The position numbers and the translations under genes are program-made. From Pleurocapsa sp. PCC 7327 (GTDB lineage: Bacteria > Cyanobacteriota > Cyanobacteriia > Cyanobacteriales > Microcystaceae), in the NCBI RefSeq assembly GCF_000317025.1, contig NC_019689.1:2581501-2645500 (forward strand): a stretch of 64,000 bases of DNA. The letters run 5' to 3'. Of this stretch, positions 27,286 to 35,734 are shown in pieces. How positions within the stretch are numbered: the first letter of the stretch is position 1; each line of letters begins with the position of its first letter. The notes under the pieces were generated by a model. It saw nothing but the letters and a program-made list of their open reading frames with translations. It did no database searches and was not told where the DNA came from.

Positions 27286-28352
27286 TCAGACAGCAAGTAA
27301 ACCATTAAGATAAGCACAACGAACAGAGAGGATGTGATTGACACTTTCAACATTCCACTGTGCGCCAGAAATTTTGATCCTTAAACCAATTTGTTTAATT
27401 GCAGATTCAACTGCCCCTGAACCGATAGAACATAATTGTTCAGCCTGATAATAGCTGTAATTGACAATGCGAGGGAGATGTTTTTCCAGATAAGCGATGA
27501 AATTTTTAGCTTGTTTACCTCGGCAATGATTAAATAGGGTCTTGGCCGCTTCTACCTGACCTTGCCACAACAGAGTTTCCGCAGCTTTGAGTCGCTTTAA
27601 AGAACCACCAACTTTATAAAGATTTTCCTTCAGGTGATACCAATCCAAAATTTCACAGCGAGAAAACTGGTCTTGTCCAAATTCTCTCACCAGATTCCAG
27701 ACACCATCATGTCCATCTCCCAAGCAAACAAGAGGGTCTAACAACTGTTGGCTATTGACATAATCAATTAATGATTGGTTGTCATCAAAAAATGCACCAT
27801 AGTAAATCCCTTGCAGACGAACGGTTTTATAGTCTCGCCAGTGGCAGCCTGCTTTCGGTTTACCCCTGAGTCGGACTTTTCCTCCATCTACGCTGACTTC
27901 TGAAACTGATTGTTTAGCAAGTGGTAGTTGAAAATCTTGTGACAGCACTAGTTGTTGTTGTGTTGAATGACCAACTTTTACTCCTGTCAATGCCTCAATC
28001 TCGATTTCTGCTTTTTGGTATGATTCGTTAGCTGATAACCTCAAACAGCACTTTTGAAGTAATGGACTTAGGCGAGTTCTTGGCTTTAAACCTAGTCTAA
28101 TAAGCTGTTTGGCTTTTAATTTCAGTTCCCCTACTAGGCTTTTTATTTTCCTAGTTTTACCTACTTTTGTTCCAGTTTTTTGTTCGATAAAAAAAGGGCT
28201 ATTTCTGGGCTGACTAGTTCTAATACTTGACTGCGAACTGTTTTTTCTATGCCTTCAAGGTCTGTCAGCTTACTTTTGTCTGCTTCTTCATACAGCAGTG
28301 TTGACAATTCTTGTAAGCAGGCTTTGATCCGTTCTTGTTTCTCTTGGTTCAT
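27286..28352 (-). CDS. ISKra4-family transposase (ORFAB by -1 frameshift)
   Basis: Made of an upstream frame from ATG 28352 and a downstream frame ending at 27286. A -1 slip on T TTT TTA (28194-28188) joins 55 codons to 300 codons, giving about 355 residues without losing any sequence, and yields the expected joint [11 protein letters not shown]. The DDE residues can be seen as the Asp in [11 protein letters not shown], the Asp in [11 protein letters not shown] and the Glu in [11 protein letters not shown]. The end [14 protein letters not shown] is typical of the family. Without the slip, only the downstream frame from ATG 28044 (252 residues) carries all three catalytic residues. It catalyses cut-and-paste or related transposition of its own IS. 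Confidence 0.85.
28161..28352 (-). CDS. Transposase ORFA (short frame)
   Basis: 63 residues ([16 protein letters not shown]...), read when no frameshift occurs. It contains the helical N-terminal part of the ISKra4-like transposase only and may act as a regulator. The stop is at 28161-28163. Confidence 0.65.
   Translation of the reverse strand: MNQEKQERIKACLQELSTLLYEEADKSKLTDLEGIEKTVRSQVLELVSPEIALFLSNKKLEQK
28188..28194 (-). other. Slippery heptamer T TTT TTA for -1 frameshifting
   Basis: In the ORFA frame the codons read CTT TTT TTA, so the heptamer is in the classic X XXY YYZ phase. Both the ORFA frame and the -1 frame are open here. No downstream stem or pseudoknot was worked out. Confidence 0.65.
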
Positions 28353-28427
28353 TGTCAGCGATCGCACAGGATTATTTCCCTTTACATTTTCCCATAAATG
28401 GTAAATCTTCCAAAACTGGATGCTCCC

Positions 28428-28435
28428 CAATTGAT
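28428..28435. repeat. Target-site duplication, right copy (CAATTGAT)
   Basis: Exact copy of 27247-27254 on the other side of the IS. Confidence 0.93.
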
Positions 28436-29121
28436 GGACGTTGCGAGTGGGCAGGACGGCCTGTCTTGAGAACTTCCATATAGTAATCGACTTTTTTCTC
28501 AAGAAAATTGGCAGGTCTGTCATTCGATCCCGCTTGCACGATGGGATTGCCCTTCATATCTATGACGACAATGCTCTCATAGACTTTATAGCTCTTGATG
28601 TACTGTTCTAATCTGGCTTGCTTTTCCTGAAGCGATGTCGTGTTTCTAAGTCGAGGATCTGCCAGAACTGACAAATCAGCCATCACCTGGATATCCCCGT
28701 AGCGTTCGGCCAAGAAGTTGGTCAAGACTTGTGAAAGAGCATCGACTTGGGTTTTTTTGGCGGCGAAAACTTGTCGCGTTTCCGATTGTGAGGCGGCGTA
28801 GTAGCCGATCGACCCGATCGCTACGGCGGGAATAATTCCGATCGCCAGTGCCAGCACTGCTGCTTTCGTCTTGAGATTCAGCTTTTGTCCCCAACCTGAC
28901 TTGCGCGGCGTTGCTTGATGTTCCCAAGGCTCGATCGCTGCTTCTTCTGACTCTAGGAGCGGCTCTTTGTCATCGGCGATCGCTTCTGATTCGACGTAAA
29001 AGGCTTGAGTTGGCAGCTCATCGCCAGAGGCTGTTTGGTCTGTCAGAAACGCGCGATCGTCTTCTGGCAGACGACTGTTAGCAAAATCTTTAGGATCGGA
29101 TTTAGGAGGAATCTGAGTCAT
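28428..29121 (-). pseudogene. MCP photoreceptor candidate, 5' part, cut by IS
   Basis: The first 231 codons of the interrupted receptor: a cytoplasmic head, a membrane helix (AAVLALAIGIIPAVAIGSIG, near residue 90-110) and the first half of a periplasmic dCache-like sensor (SIVVIDMKGNPIVQAGSNDR). Its head (MTQIPPKSDPKDFANSRL) resembles that of the neighbouring MCP (MTQTPPKPNFKKIANDRS), so the two are paralogues. Read through, it picks up 18 IS-encoded residues and stops at 28372. The start at 29121 is a good match to the sister gene. Confidence 0.88.
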
Positions 29122-29446
29122 AAAGTCAACCTTGTCAAAAATTCAGTAAATTAGTCATCTTGCGATCGCAATGGGGAGCCTTGAGCAACTTGGAGAGTTT
29201 CACTTAATAGAATTCCCGTATTTTCTGCCGAATTAACATCATCGGCTAAAAAATCTCATTATTTGTTATTTATAATCTGAAAATAATAACCTGAAAATAC
29301 AAGCCTTAACCTTGTCCTTTCATTGTTGTCGCTCAGGCTCGTCTGAGTCAAAGGCTTGTAGCGCAGTACCATAACAAGAACTTGTCCTTTCATTGTTGTC
29401 GCTCAGGCTCGTCTGAGATAGTCATCTATCTGTGTTTAGTGAGAAT
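29122..29446. other. Gap inside the phototaxis cluster with a paired repeat
   Basis: About 325 bases between the MCP and the upstream CheW. No gene. It contains two identical 37-bp segments (29311-29347 and 29381-29417) and AT-rich sequence. A promoter for the MCP-CheA half of the cluster may lie here. Confidence 0.45.
29311..29417. repeat. Two identical 37-bp direct repeats, 33-bp spacer
   Basis: 29311-29347 equals 29381-29417 base for base, starting CTTGTCCTTTCATTGTTGTC. The 3' part of each contains the inverted words CTCAG...CTGAG. The 33-base spacer is unique here. The size pattern resembles one CRISPR unit, but there are only two copies and no cas gene in the window. Confidence 0.9.
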
Positions 29447-29992
29447 TTACGATTTGGGCATAGCTGCCATAATCGCCTCTCCTTCGAGAGCGACGAGAAT
29501 CTCGCCATCGGGTTTTACCCAAAACCCTCGCAGAAAAGGAGCCAATCCTGGCTCGACTGCTGAGGCTGGCGGCGATTGTATTTGTGCTGGGTCGCACCAT
29601 TCTATATCATCGACTCTACTGATAACTAAACCGAGGGTTTGGCTTTTAGCTGCGGTTTCGGATTTGCCAGCGCTCTTAAGAACAAAGGCTCTGTAAGTCG
29701 AGCCTTTGAAAGATTGCTGATGCCAGGGAGTCAGTCCGACCAATTGTCCCAAATCTACCATCCAAAGAATTTCCCCTCGCCAGTTATAAACTCCCATTAC
29801 CCAAGCGGGCATGTGGGGAATGGGAATAATCTGACCGAGGGGAATGGTAAGTACTTCTGTCAATTGAGCCACTGGTAACATCACTTTCGTATCTGGCTCT
29901 AGATAAAATCGCAAAAACTGCTCTTCTCGTCCTCGTCCGCCCGATCCTGAGGCAGTTTGTCCGAGATCCCGCAGGAACGCATCGGACATCAT
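29447..29992 (-). CDS. CheW-like adaptor (PixI-like)
   Basis: 181 residues with a single CheW domain: LRFYLEPDTKVMLPVAQLTE, then GVYNWRGEILWMVDLGQLVG and LGLVISRVDDIEWCDPAQIQ. In the Synechocystis pix operon the equivalent (PixI) couples PixJ to PixL. It is in position three of the cluster after the PatA-like and CheY-like genes, which matches the pixGHIJ order. Regulated together with its neighbours if the operon is intact. Its partner receptor is the one now broken by the IS. Confidence 0.85.
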   Translation of the reverse strand: MMSDAFLRDLGQTASGSGGRGREEQFLRFYLEPDTKVMLPVAQLTEVLTIPLGQIIPIPHMPAWVMGVYNWRGEILWMVDLGQLVGLTPWHQQSFKGSTYRAFVLKSAGKSETAAKSQTLGLVISRVDDIEWCDPAQIQSPPASAVEPGLAPFLRGFWVKPDGEILVALEGEAIMAAMPKS

Positions 29993-30042
29993 AGTATTTC
30001 TCCTTTACTATTTATCGATAGATAGGCTATTCACTTTTAGCG

Positions 30043-30408
30043 TTATTGCTTAATCAATTGCTTGACGGTTTGCACGAACTCTGCTTGATCGATCGGTTTG
30101 GGAATGTAGGCATCTGCTCCCTGCTTCATTCCCCAAAATTTATCCATTTCGCTCCCTTTGGTCGAACAGATGATAATGGGAATGGTGCTAGTAGAGGCTT
30201 CGGCTTTAAGTTGGCGGCAGATTTCAAAACCGCTTCGCCCCGGCAGTACCACGTCTAGGACGATAACATCGGGGCGAGTGCTTTTAACTTTCTCTAGGGC
30301 TTCTTCTCCGCTAGAGGCGATCAGAACATTGATGCCTTCTTTTTCCAAGCAACTTCTAATAATTTTTTGTTCTGTCAGAGAATCATCAACAACTAGGGCT
30401 GTACCCAT
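30043..30408 (-). CDS. CheY-like response regulator (PixH-like)
   Basis: 121 residues, a lone receiver domain. Acidic pair DD8-9 (VVDDS), acceptor Asp52 in IVLDVVLPG, the Thr/Ser switch in IICSTKG and the Lys in IPKPID are all present. There is no output domain, so it works by protein contact. Position two in the cluster equals pixH of Synechocystis. It starts 50 bases downstream-strand of the CheW gene and both are probably cotranscribed. Confidence 0.88.
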   Translation of the reverse strand: MGTALVVDDSLTEQKIIRSCLEKEGINVLIASSGEEALEKVKSTRPDVIVLDVVLPGRSGFEICRQLKAEASTSTIPIIICSTKGSEMDKFWGMKQGADAYIPKPIDQAEFVQTVKQLIKQ

Positions 30409-30587
30409 GACATTTACCTCAATTAACGCGCAAAAGAATCAGAGCAGAGATTGGAAATAATTGCTGCTGTTAGCTAGTCGATTTCAAGAAGAGCTACGTA
30501 TAGCATTCCCAGAAATTTTATCGGCGTAACAGTTTTTTATAGAATTTAAAATTTAGTCTACCGTTAAATCTTGATTTAGGTAGAGAA

Positions 30588-31799
30588 CTAGGCGGGACTT
30601 TCTTGTCTGAGATGTTTGCGAATCGTACCGATCACTATCTCCGGATCGACAGGTTTGCTGATAAAGTCCGTAGATCCAACCATCTTGGCTCTAACGCGAT
30701 CGACGATTCCATCATTGCCGGTGAGAATGACGATGGGAGTATCTTTGAAAAAGGTCATTCGGCGCAACTGACCGCAAATTTCATAGCCGTTAGCGTTCGG
30801 CATGACGAGATCGAGGAAGATCAGATCGGGTTTGCGAGCCAGCAAAATGGCGATCGCTCTGAGCGGATCGTTAATACCGACAAATTGATAGTTAGCAGCC
30901 GTGAGGATTTTCTCCATTGTCTGGCACATCAGGGGACTGTCGTCCACGCAGGCAATTAAGGGAGCTTTGCCAGAAGTTATCGGGATTGGCGTACCTCCGC
31001 TAGGAGTTGGTGGAGGAGCAACGGGAGAGGCAAGATCGGGAACGCTAACCAATTCCACCAAACCCATTTGGATGTATGGTAGCAGCGAACTAATCACTGG
31101 CAAGACATGTCGCTTCATGCGGATTGACAGGTCGCGCAGCGTTTGTTGCCCGTCGAGGAGTTGGCTGAGGGTTTGATAAACTTGGGGGGAGGTTTTTTGT
31201 TGCAGCTGTTCGCTTTGGCGAACGATCGGTGCTGAATTGGGAGAGCGATCGGCAATTTTGGCTTCTTGCCAAGCTTGCCAGGACTGCTGGGATTCTGCGA
31301 TAACTTGCTCGCCATCGATTAAAACCAGTCTGGGAGGAAGCAAGATATTTGGCTTGATTTCGCAAGCTACCGCCATTCCCTGAGTGATATCGAATAGGAT
31401 CTCGACGATGGAGGCGCGAATCATTTTGGCGGCTTGTTCCCGCGTAATTTTTTGCTGTTCTACCCACAAACACAATAGTTCGTATTCCCAACAAATTTTT
31501 AACTTATCGGGGGCGATGTTGGCGAGATCGACCTGCACGATTGAGGGTTGGGAAGCGATTTGGGGAAAATAAGTAATTAGGTTTCGTCTCCAGCGTCTGA
31601 CGGGGTGAATTCCACCTGTTGCGTAGATAATTCGACTCAAGTAGAAATAGAAGAACCACCTCTCTCCCTTAGGGTTTGTCAGCACCAATTGACCGCTAAA
31701 TCGATTCTGTTTAAGCTTTTCAAAAAACTCAGCCTGTTTTTCAGCATTAAAATCCCTGATGATTAGGGGACTTTGAGAGGAAGGGTTAGCAGTCGTCAT
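30588..31799 (-). CDS. PatA-like response regulator with PATAN domain (PixG-like)
   Basis: 403 residues. The N-terminal 250 residues form the PATAN/DUF4388-type module of PatA proteins (RFSGQLVLTNPKGERWFFYF, then LSRIIYATGGIHPVRRWRRN). After a proline-rich hinge (VAPPPTPSGGTPIP) the C-terminal receiver has ACVDDSPL, the acceptor Asp330 in FLDLVMPN and the Lys in FISKPVD. PatA-type regulators bind type IV pilus motor parts in phototaxis. First gene of the minus-strand cluster, so the main promoter should be at about 31800-31900. Confidence 0.85.
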   Translation of the reverse strand: MTTANPSSQSPLIIRDFNAEKQAEFFEKLKQNRFSGQLVLTNPKGERWFFYFYLSRIIYATGGIHPVRRWRRNLITYFPQIASQPSIVQVDLANIAPDKLKICWEYELLCLWVEQQKITREQAAKMIRASIVEILFDITQGMAVACEIKPNILLPPRLVLIDGEQVIAESQQSWQAWQEAKIADRSPNSAPIVRQSEQLQQKTSPQVYQTLSQLLDGQQTLRDLSIRMKRHVLPVISSLLPYIQMGLVELVSVPDLASPVAPPPTPSGGTPIPITSGKAPLIACVDDSPLMCQTMEKILTAANYQFVGINDPLRAIAILLARKPDLIFLDLVMPNANGYEICGQLRRMTFFKDTPIVILTGNDGIVDRVRAKMVGSTDFISKPVDPEIVIGTIRKHLRQESPA

Positions 31800-31989
31800 G
31801 GCTACGTTTTACTTAAATAAACAAGTTTTAGAAGCTTCAACCTATAGAATTCCCTAAAATCCTATCAAACTAACATCAGGCTCATGCCAAATAGTCACAT
31901 TGTTCGGGTAGGTGAGTCAAAAGACTGGCGGAATTCCTTGATATTCTTTTATATCCTGTATATCTTGAATTGTGCTTTCCTCTTTAGTT

Positions 31990-32385
31990 TTATACGTTTT
32001 GTAAATATCTTTCAATCAACAGAATTGCAACGATATCGTCAACCGGACGCGGCGGAACTCTCATGCCTTGCGGAATTAAGCGTTGCAATCCCTGCGGCGG
32101 ATACATTTGCCAGTAGCGATCGCGCGCCTCAAGGGAACTATTTCGCTCGTCTACCATCTTTATTAATACTGAGGAGGGTAAATTTTCTTTTAATTGCTGT
32201 CGCCACTGTTTGGCAGTCGTTTGATTTCCTATGACTAGCCGTTCGATAGCGAATTGTTGACATAAAGATTTGATAGTGTCAATGGCTACAGCCGCACTCA
32301 CTACTTGATGATAAAAAAGTTGACGATCCAATCCTACGATCGCCACGCCACATTTATCTCGCCCTGGATCGAAACCTAGAATCAT
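31990..32385 (-). CDS. RuvC/YqgF-fold nuclease-like protein
   Basis: 131 residues of the RNase H-like fold: MILGFDPGRDKCGVAIV at the front with the first catalytic Asp (GFDPG), Glu/Asp in MVDERNSSLEARDRYW, and Asp in RPVDDIVAILLIERYL near the end. Members are annotated as Holliday-junction resolvase-like or pre-16S rRNA-processing YqgF proteins. This one is the cyanobacterial branch and may not be the main YqgF. Upstream on the same strand is the DUF1825 gene. Confidence 0.7.
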   Translation of the reverse strand: MILGFDPGRDKCGVAIVGLDRQLFYHQVVSAAVAIDTIKSLCQQFAIERLVIGNQTTAKQWRQQLKENLPSSVLIKMVDERNSSLEARDRYWQMYPPQGLQRLIPQGMRVPPRPVDDIVAILLIERYLQNV

Positions 32386-32464
32386 CTTAAAAATCGGAAA
32401 TCAGAAATCGGAAATAATCTACCATGTTACTCAAACTTAACTAAATACTAAATTACAATGTCAA

Positions 32465-32782
32465 TTAATCTTTAATCTCGGATTTCATCCGTTCTAGAGT
32501 CATGTGCATCTGATCGAACATTTGTTCGGGTGTCACGCCAAATTGACTGAGTTGAGTTTTAAGCTGCTGTACCGTCATTTGCGCCATAAAGTCTTCCGAT
32601 AGCTCAAAGCGCTTCATAAAGATTCTATAGCGCTCCATAAGCTGCTCCATTTTTTCGATAAAAATTTTTTTCCCTTCTCTGTCAAATTTCCCGTACTCGC
32701 TTCCAAGTTGCATCAGGGATTGATAGTCTTCAAATAACTGTTTAGCTTCTTGCTGAACGACTTCTGAATCAAAGAATCCCAT
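32465..32782 (-). CDS. DUF1825 family protein
   Basis: 105 residues, all helical, soluble. FFDSEVVQQEAKQLFEDYQS, FDREGKKIFIEKMEQLMERY and an end like FGVTPEQMFDQMHMTLERMK are typical of DUF1825, which is almost confined to cyanobacteria and plastids and has no assigned role. It is 79 bases upstream of the RuvC-like gene and shares its strand. Confidence 0.85.
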   Translation of the reverse strand: MGFFDSEVVQQEAKQLFEDYQSLMQLGSEYGKFDREGKKIFIEKMEQLMERYRIFMKRFELSEDFMAQMTVQQLKTQLSQFGVTPEQMFDQMHMTLERMKSEIKD

Positions 32783-33169
32783 ATTCCCTAGCCTTTTAAG
32801 AACCCGTTTAATTTATATCATGCTACCCCTGACGGAGTTCATTAACTATTTTAGAGGAGTTGAAAGTTCTGTGGAGATACGGTTTTCCGTATTGTCGCGG
32901 TTAGGAGCTAGATTTTGACACTGACATCTTTATCGTCAAATTTATTGTCAAACTACTTTGATTTAGATTGCTAACTACAAAACTATGTTTTTCTGAGGCA
33001 ATCTGAGTAATTGCCTGCAAAAACTGTAAGACTTTTGTGTTATCGTCATAGTTGATGATTTAAAAGGCATTTTTTCAAGCTCTAGCTGCTGCGATCGCCT
33101 TTCTAGGATTTTCTAACTCGGATTTAACTCTAATTTTTCTTGGGTTTCTAACTATTATTTTTGTCGTTT
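32783..33169. other. Intergenic region with a possible minus-strand remnant
   Basis: No intact gene. On the minus strand from about 33060 to 32910 about 50 codons are open and protein-like (NYDDNTKVLQFLQAITQIAS, ending KMSVSKSSS) with no start codon, so it may be the tail of a lost gene. Confidence 0.3.
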
Positions 33170-33994
33170 CTAAATCCATTCAAGTGGATCTAATTTATAG
33201 TAATGTTTTAGTTCGGTATAAAGTCCGGGGTGTTTCCGTTTCATTTGTTTGGGTTTTTCAAAAAAGGTTTCTGTCGCAACTGCAAAAAATTCTGCTGGGT
33301 TAGTTGCTCCATATTCATCGATAACTGTTTTCAAACCCAGTTCGACATCGCTGCACAATTGCTTGTATTCTCTTTCAAAAACACGCGCCCAAGTTATATA
33401 ATCCGATTGGCGATCGAGAAGAGGTACGCCATTTAAACTTCCATCCTCTCCATCTAGCTGATGAGCAAATTCGTGAAAGATAACGTTATGTCCGTCTTGC
33501 CAGTTTTTTGTATCGTATTTTATCTGTTCCCAGGAAAGGACAATTCGATCTCTATACCAAGACTCACCGAGTCTAATTTCTTGCTTTTCTTCTACTAAGT
33601 AATCGCTAATAGGAGTTGTGGTTTTTACAATATATGCACTTGGATAAACGAGAATTGACTTAAGTTTTGGATAATAATTTCCTTTTTGATTGAGTAAGAG
33701 AAGACAAGCTTGAGCAGCAATAGTCAGTTTAATTTCATCAGTTATCTGTAATCCTCCACAGCCTAGAAATTGTTTCTCGGCTAAAAAAACGTTTATGTGT
33801 CCATGAAGTTGTTTCTGCAAGGAACGTGGAAGGGTTTGATAGCAAGGAATGTTCTGCTCGATAATTGCTCTCCAATGTAAGGGGAAAGATTTATTTTTTA
33901 AGCGATCGCGTCTAATTTCTCTCAAAATAGGTCTGAGCCAAATTAAAGTAACAACGATCGCAACGATTAAAAAGGTAATTATAGCATTCAACAT
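33170..33994 (-). CDS. mtfA: MtfA-type zinc peptidase
   Basis: 274 residues. An N-terminal membrane helix (AIITFLIVAIVVTLIWL) is followed by the MtfA core. The zinc motif HEFAH (NVIFHEFAHQLDGEDG) and a downstream Glu in NPAEFFAVATETFFEKP are present, as in MtfA, a HExxH peptidase that in E. coli binds the Mlc repressor. The membrane anchor is usual in cyanobacterial and proteobacterial relatives of this length. It stands alone. Confidence 0.85.
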   Translation of the reverse strand: MLNAIITFLIVAIVVTLIWLRPILREIRRDRLKNKSFPLHWRAIIEQNIPCYQTLPRSLQKQLHGHINVFLAEKQFLGCGGLQITDEIKLTIAAQACLLLLNQKGNYYPKLKSILVYPSAYIVKTTTPISDYLVEEKQEIRLGESWYRDRIVLSWEQIKYDTKNWQDGHNVIFHEFAHQLDGEDGSLNGVPLLDRQSDYITWARVFEREYKQLCSDVELGLKTVIDEYGATNPAEFFAVATETFFEKPKQMKRKHPGLYTELKHYYKLDPLEWI

Positions 33995-34329
33995 TAATTT
34001 GATTTAATTGCATTAATTTCCAAACATTGGATTTTTTTATTAATCTTGCAGTTGATAATTTTAAAATCATAATTGTTATTGAGATTGGGAGTTGCTACAG
34101 ATATTAACTACCCTGGTAAATAAGCAACTTTATTTGTTACAGTAATTCTTTGGCACTGTCTTCCTGAGTTATATTCTAAGAAAACAAGAGCGCTACTAGC
34201 ATAACTATAAATAGAAAATTTTTGGTAATAATTAAATTAAAATATTTTTCTCATGCCGCTATTATCCATTAAGAGCTAAGATTGAATATATCTTTAAAGC
34301 TTTAACCACTAGCAGTTAAGACCGATTAC
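33995..34329. other. Leader region of leuC
   Basis: About 335 AT-rich bases before leuC, probably with its promoter. Short inverted words AGTTGC (34090-34095) and GCAACT (34124-34129) could pair, but no recognisable riboswitch or leader peptide was found. Confidence 0.35.
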
Positions 34330-35733
34330 ATGAGTAAAGGAACGTTATTTGATAAGGTTTGGGACGCACACGCCGTTAAAATTTTGCCTTCAGGTCAGAC
34401 TCAGTTATTTATTGGCTTGCACTTAATCCACGAAGTCACCAGTCCCCAAGCTTTTTCCATGCTGCGCGATCGCGGACTAAAAGTATTGTATCCAGAACGC
34501 ACCGTCGCTACAGTCGATCATATCGTTCCGACAGAAAGCCAAGCCCGCCCCTTTCTAGACGATCTTGCCGAAGAAATGATGGTGGCGATCGAAAAAAATG
34601 CCAAAGACTACGGAATTCGCTTCTATAATATCGGTTCGGGAAATCAAGGGATCGTCCACGTTATAGCACCAGAACAAGGATTGACCCAACCCGGAATGAC
34701 GATCGCTTGCGGCGACTCTCACACGTCTACTCACGGCGCATTCGGCGCGATCGCGTTTGGGATCGGCACCTCTCAAGTCCGCGATGTCTTGGCTTCCCAA
34801 ACCCTGGCTCTATCGAAACTAAAAGTTCGTAAAATCGAAGTTAACGGCACTTTAGCGCCTGGCGTTTATGCCAAAGATGTTATCTTGCACATCATTCGCA
34901 AGCTAAGAGTGAAAGGCGGAGTCGGCTACGCCTACGAATATGCTGGCACGACTTTCGAGCAGATGTCGATGGAAGAGAGGATGACCGTTTGCAATATGTC
35001 CATCGAAGGCGGCGCCAGATGCGGCTATATCAACCCCGATGAAGTGACGTTTGAATATTTAAAGGGAAGAGACTTTGCACCCAAAGGCGCAGACTGGGAT
35101 AAAGCCGTCGAATGGTGGAAGAGTATTCGCAGCGACGACGATGCGGTTTATGACGATCTCGTTACTTTTGATGCGTCTGAGATCGAACCGACGGTAACTT
35201 GGGGAATTACGCCAGGTCAAGGCATTGGGGTCAGCGAATCGATTCCCACTCTTGAAATGTTAGCAGAAAGCGATCGCGCGATCGCTCAAGAAGCCTATAG
35301 CTACATGAAATTAACCCCCGGACAGCCAATTAAAGGCACCAAAGTGAATGTCTGCTTCATCGGTAGCTGCACTAACGGACGCATTAGCGATTTGCGCGAA
35401 GCGGCTAAATTTGCCAAAGGAAAACATGTGGCAGAAGGCGTGAAAGCGTTTGTCGTACCGGGATCGGAACGAGTGAAAAAGCAGGCGGAAGCGGAAGGAT
35501 TGGATAAAATCTTCCTCGAAGCAGGGTTTGAATGGCGAGAAGCCGGATGTTCGATGTGTCTGGCGATGAATCCTGACAAACTCCAAGGCGATCAAATCAG
35601 TGCTTCCTCATCTAACCGCAATTTTAAAGGTCGTCAGGGTTCGGCAATGGGGCGCACCTTACTGATGAGTCCGGCAATGGTGGTTGCCGCTGCTGTTAAA
35701 GGGGAAGTGGCTGACGTGCGAGAGTTGATTTGA
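34330..35733 (+). CDS. leuC: 3-isopropylmalate dehydratase large subunit
   Basis: 467 residues, the full bacterial LeuC length. With LeuD it isomerises 2-isopropylmalate to 3-isopropylmalate in leucine biosynthesis using a [4Fe-4S] cluster. Cluster ligands are in [10 protein letters not shown] and [13 protein letters not shown]. Other signatures are VDHIVPT and [24 protein letters not shown]. leuD is not next to it in this window. Its stop is one base away from the stop of the convergent pentapeptide gene. Confidence 0.95.
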   Translation: MSKGTLFDKVWDAHAVKILPSGQTQLFIGLHLIHEVTSPQAFSMLRDRGLKVLYPERTVATVDHIVPTESQARPFLDDLAEEMMVAIEKNAKDYGIRFYNIGSGNQGIVHVIAPEQGLTQPGMTIACGDSHTSTHGAFGAIAFGIGTSQVRDVLASQTLALSKLKVRKIEVNGTLAPGVYAKDVILHIIRKLRVKGGVGYAYEYAGTTFEQMSMEERMTVCNMSIEGGARCGYINPDEVTFEYLKGRDFAPKGADWDKAVEWWKSIRSDDDAVYDDLVTFDASEIEPTVTWGITPGQGIGVSESIPTLEMLAESDRAIAQEAYSYMKLTPGQPIKGTKVNVCFIGSCTNGRISDLREAAKFAKGKHVAEGVKAFVVPGSERVKKQAEAEGLDKIFLEAGFEWREAGCSMCLAMNPDKLQGDQISASSSNRNFKGRQGSAMGRTLLMSPAMVVAAAVKGEVADVRELI

Positions 35734-35734
35734 T

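Larger units (their letters stand above)
27255..28427 (-). mobile_element. Complete ISKra4-like insertion sequence, 1173 bp
   Basis: The terminal inverted repeats start GGGAGCATCCA and match at 21 of 22 positions (27255-27276 and 28406-28427 inverted). They are flanked by the 8-bp duplication CAATTGAT. Inside are two overlapping transposase frames on the minus strand joined by a probable programmed frameshift. The 8-bp duplication and split transposase fit, from memory, the ISMich2-type group of the ISKra4 family. The perfect flanks point to a recent insertion. Subgroup is not certain. Confidence 0.92.

Noticed and set aside
29311-29417. A working CRISPR array
   Set aside because: Only two repeats and one spacer, no leader and no cas gene in 64 kb. 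Kept only as a paired repeat with a question.
31884-32234. A 116-codon plus-strand frame over the RuvC-like gene
   Set aside because: Antisense shadow of the minus-strand nuclease gene.
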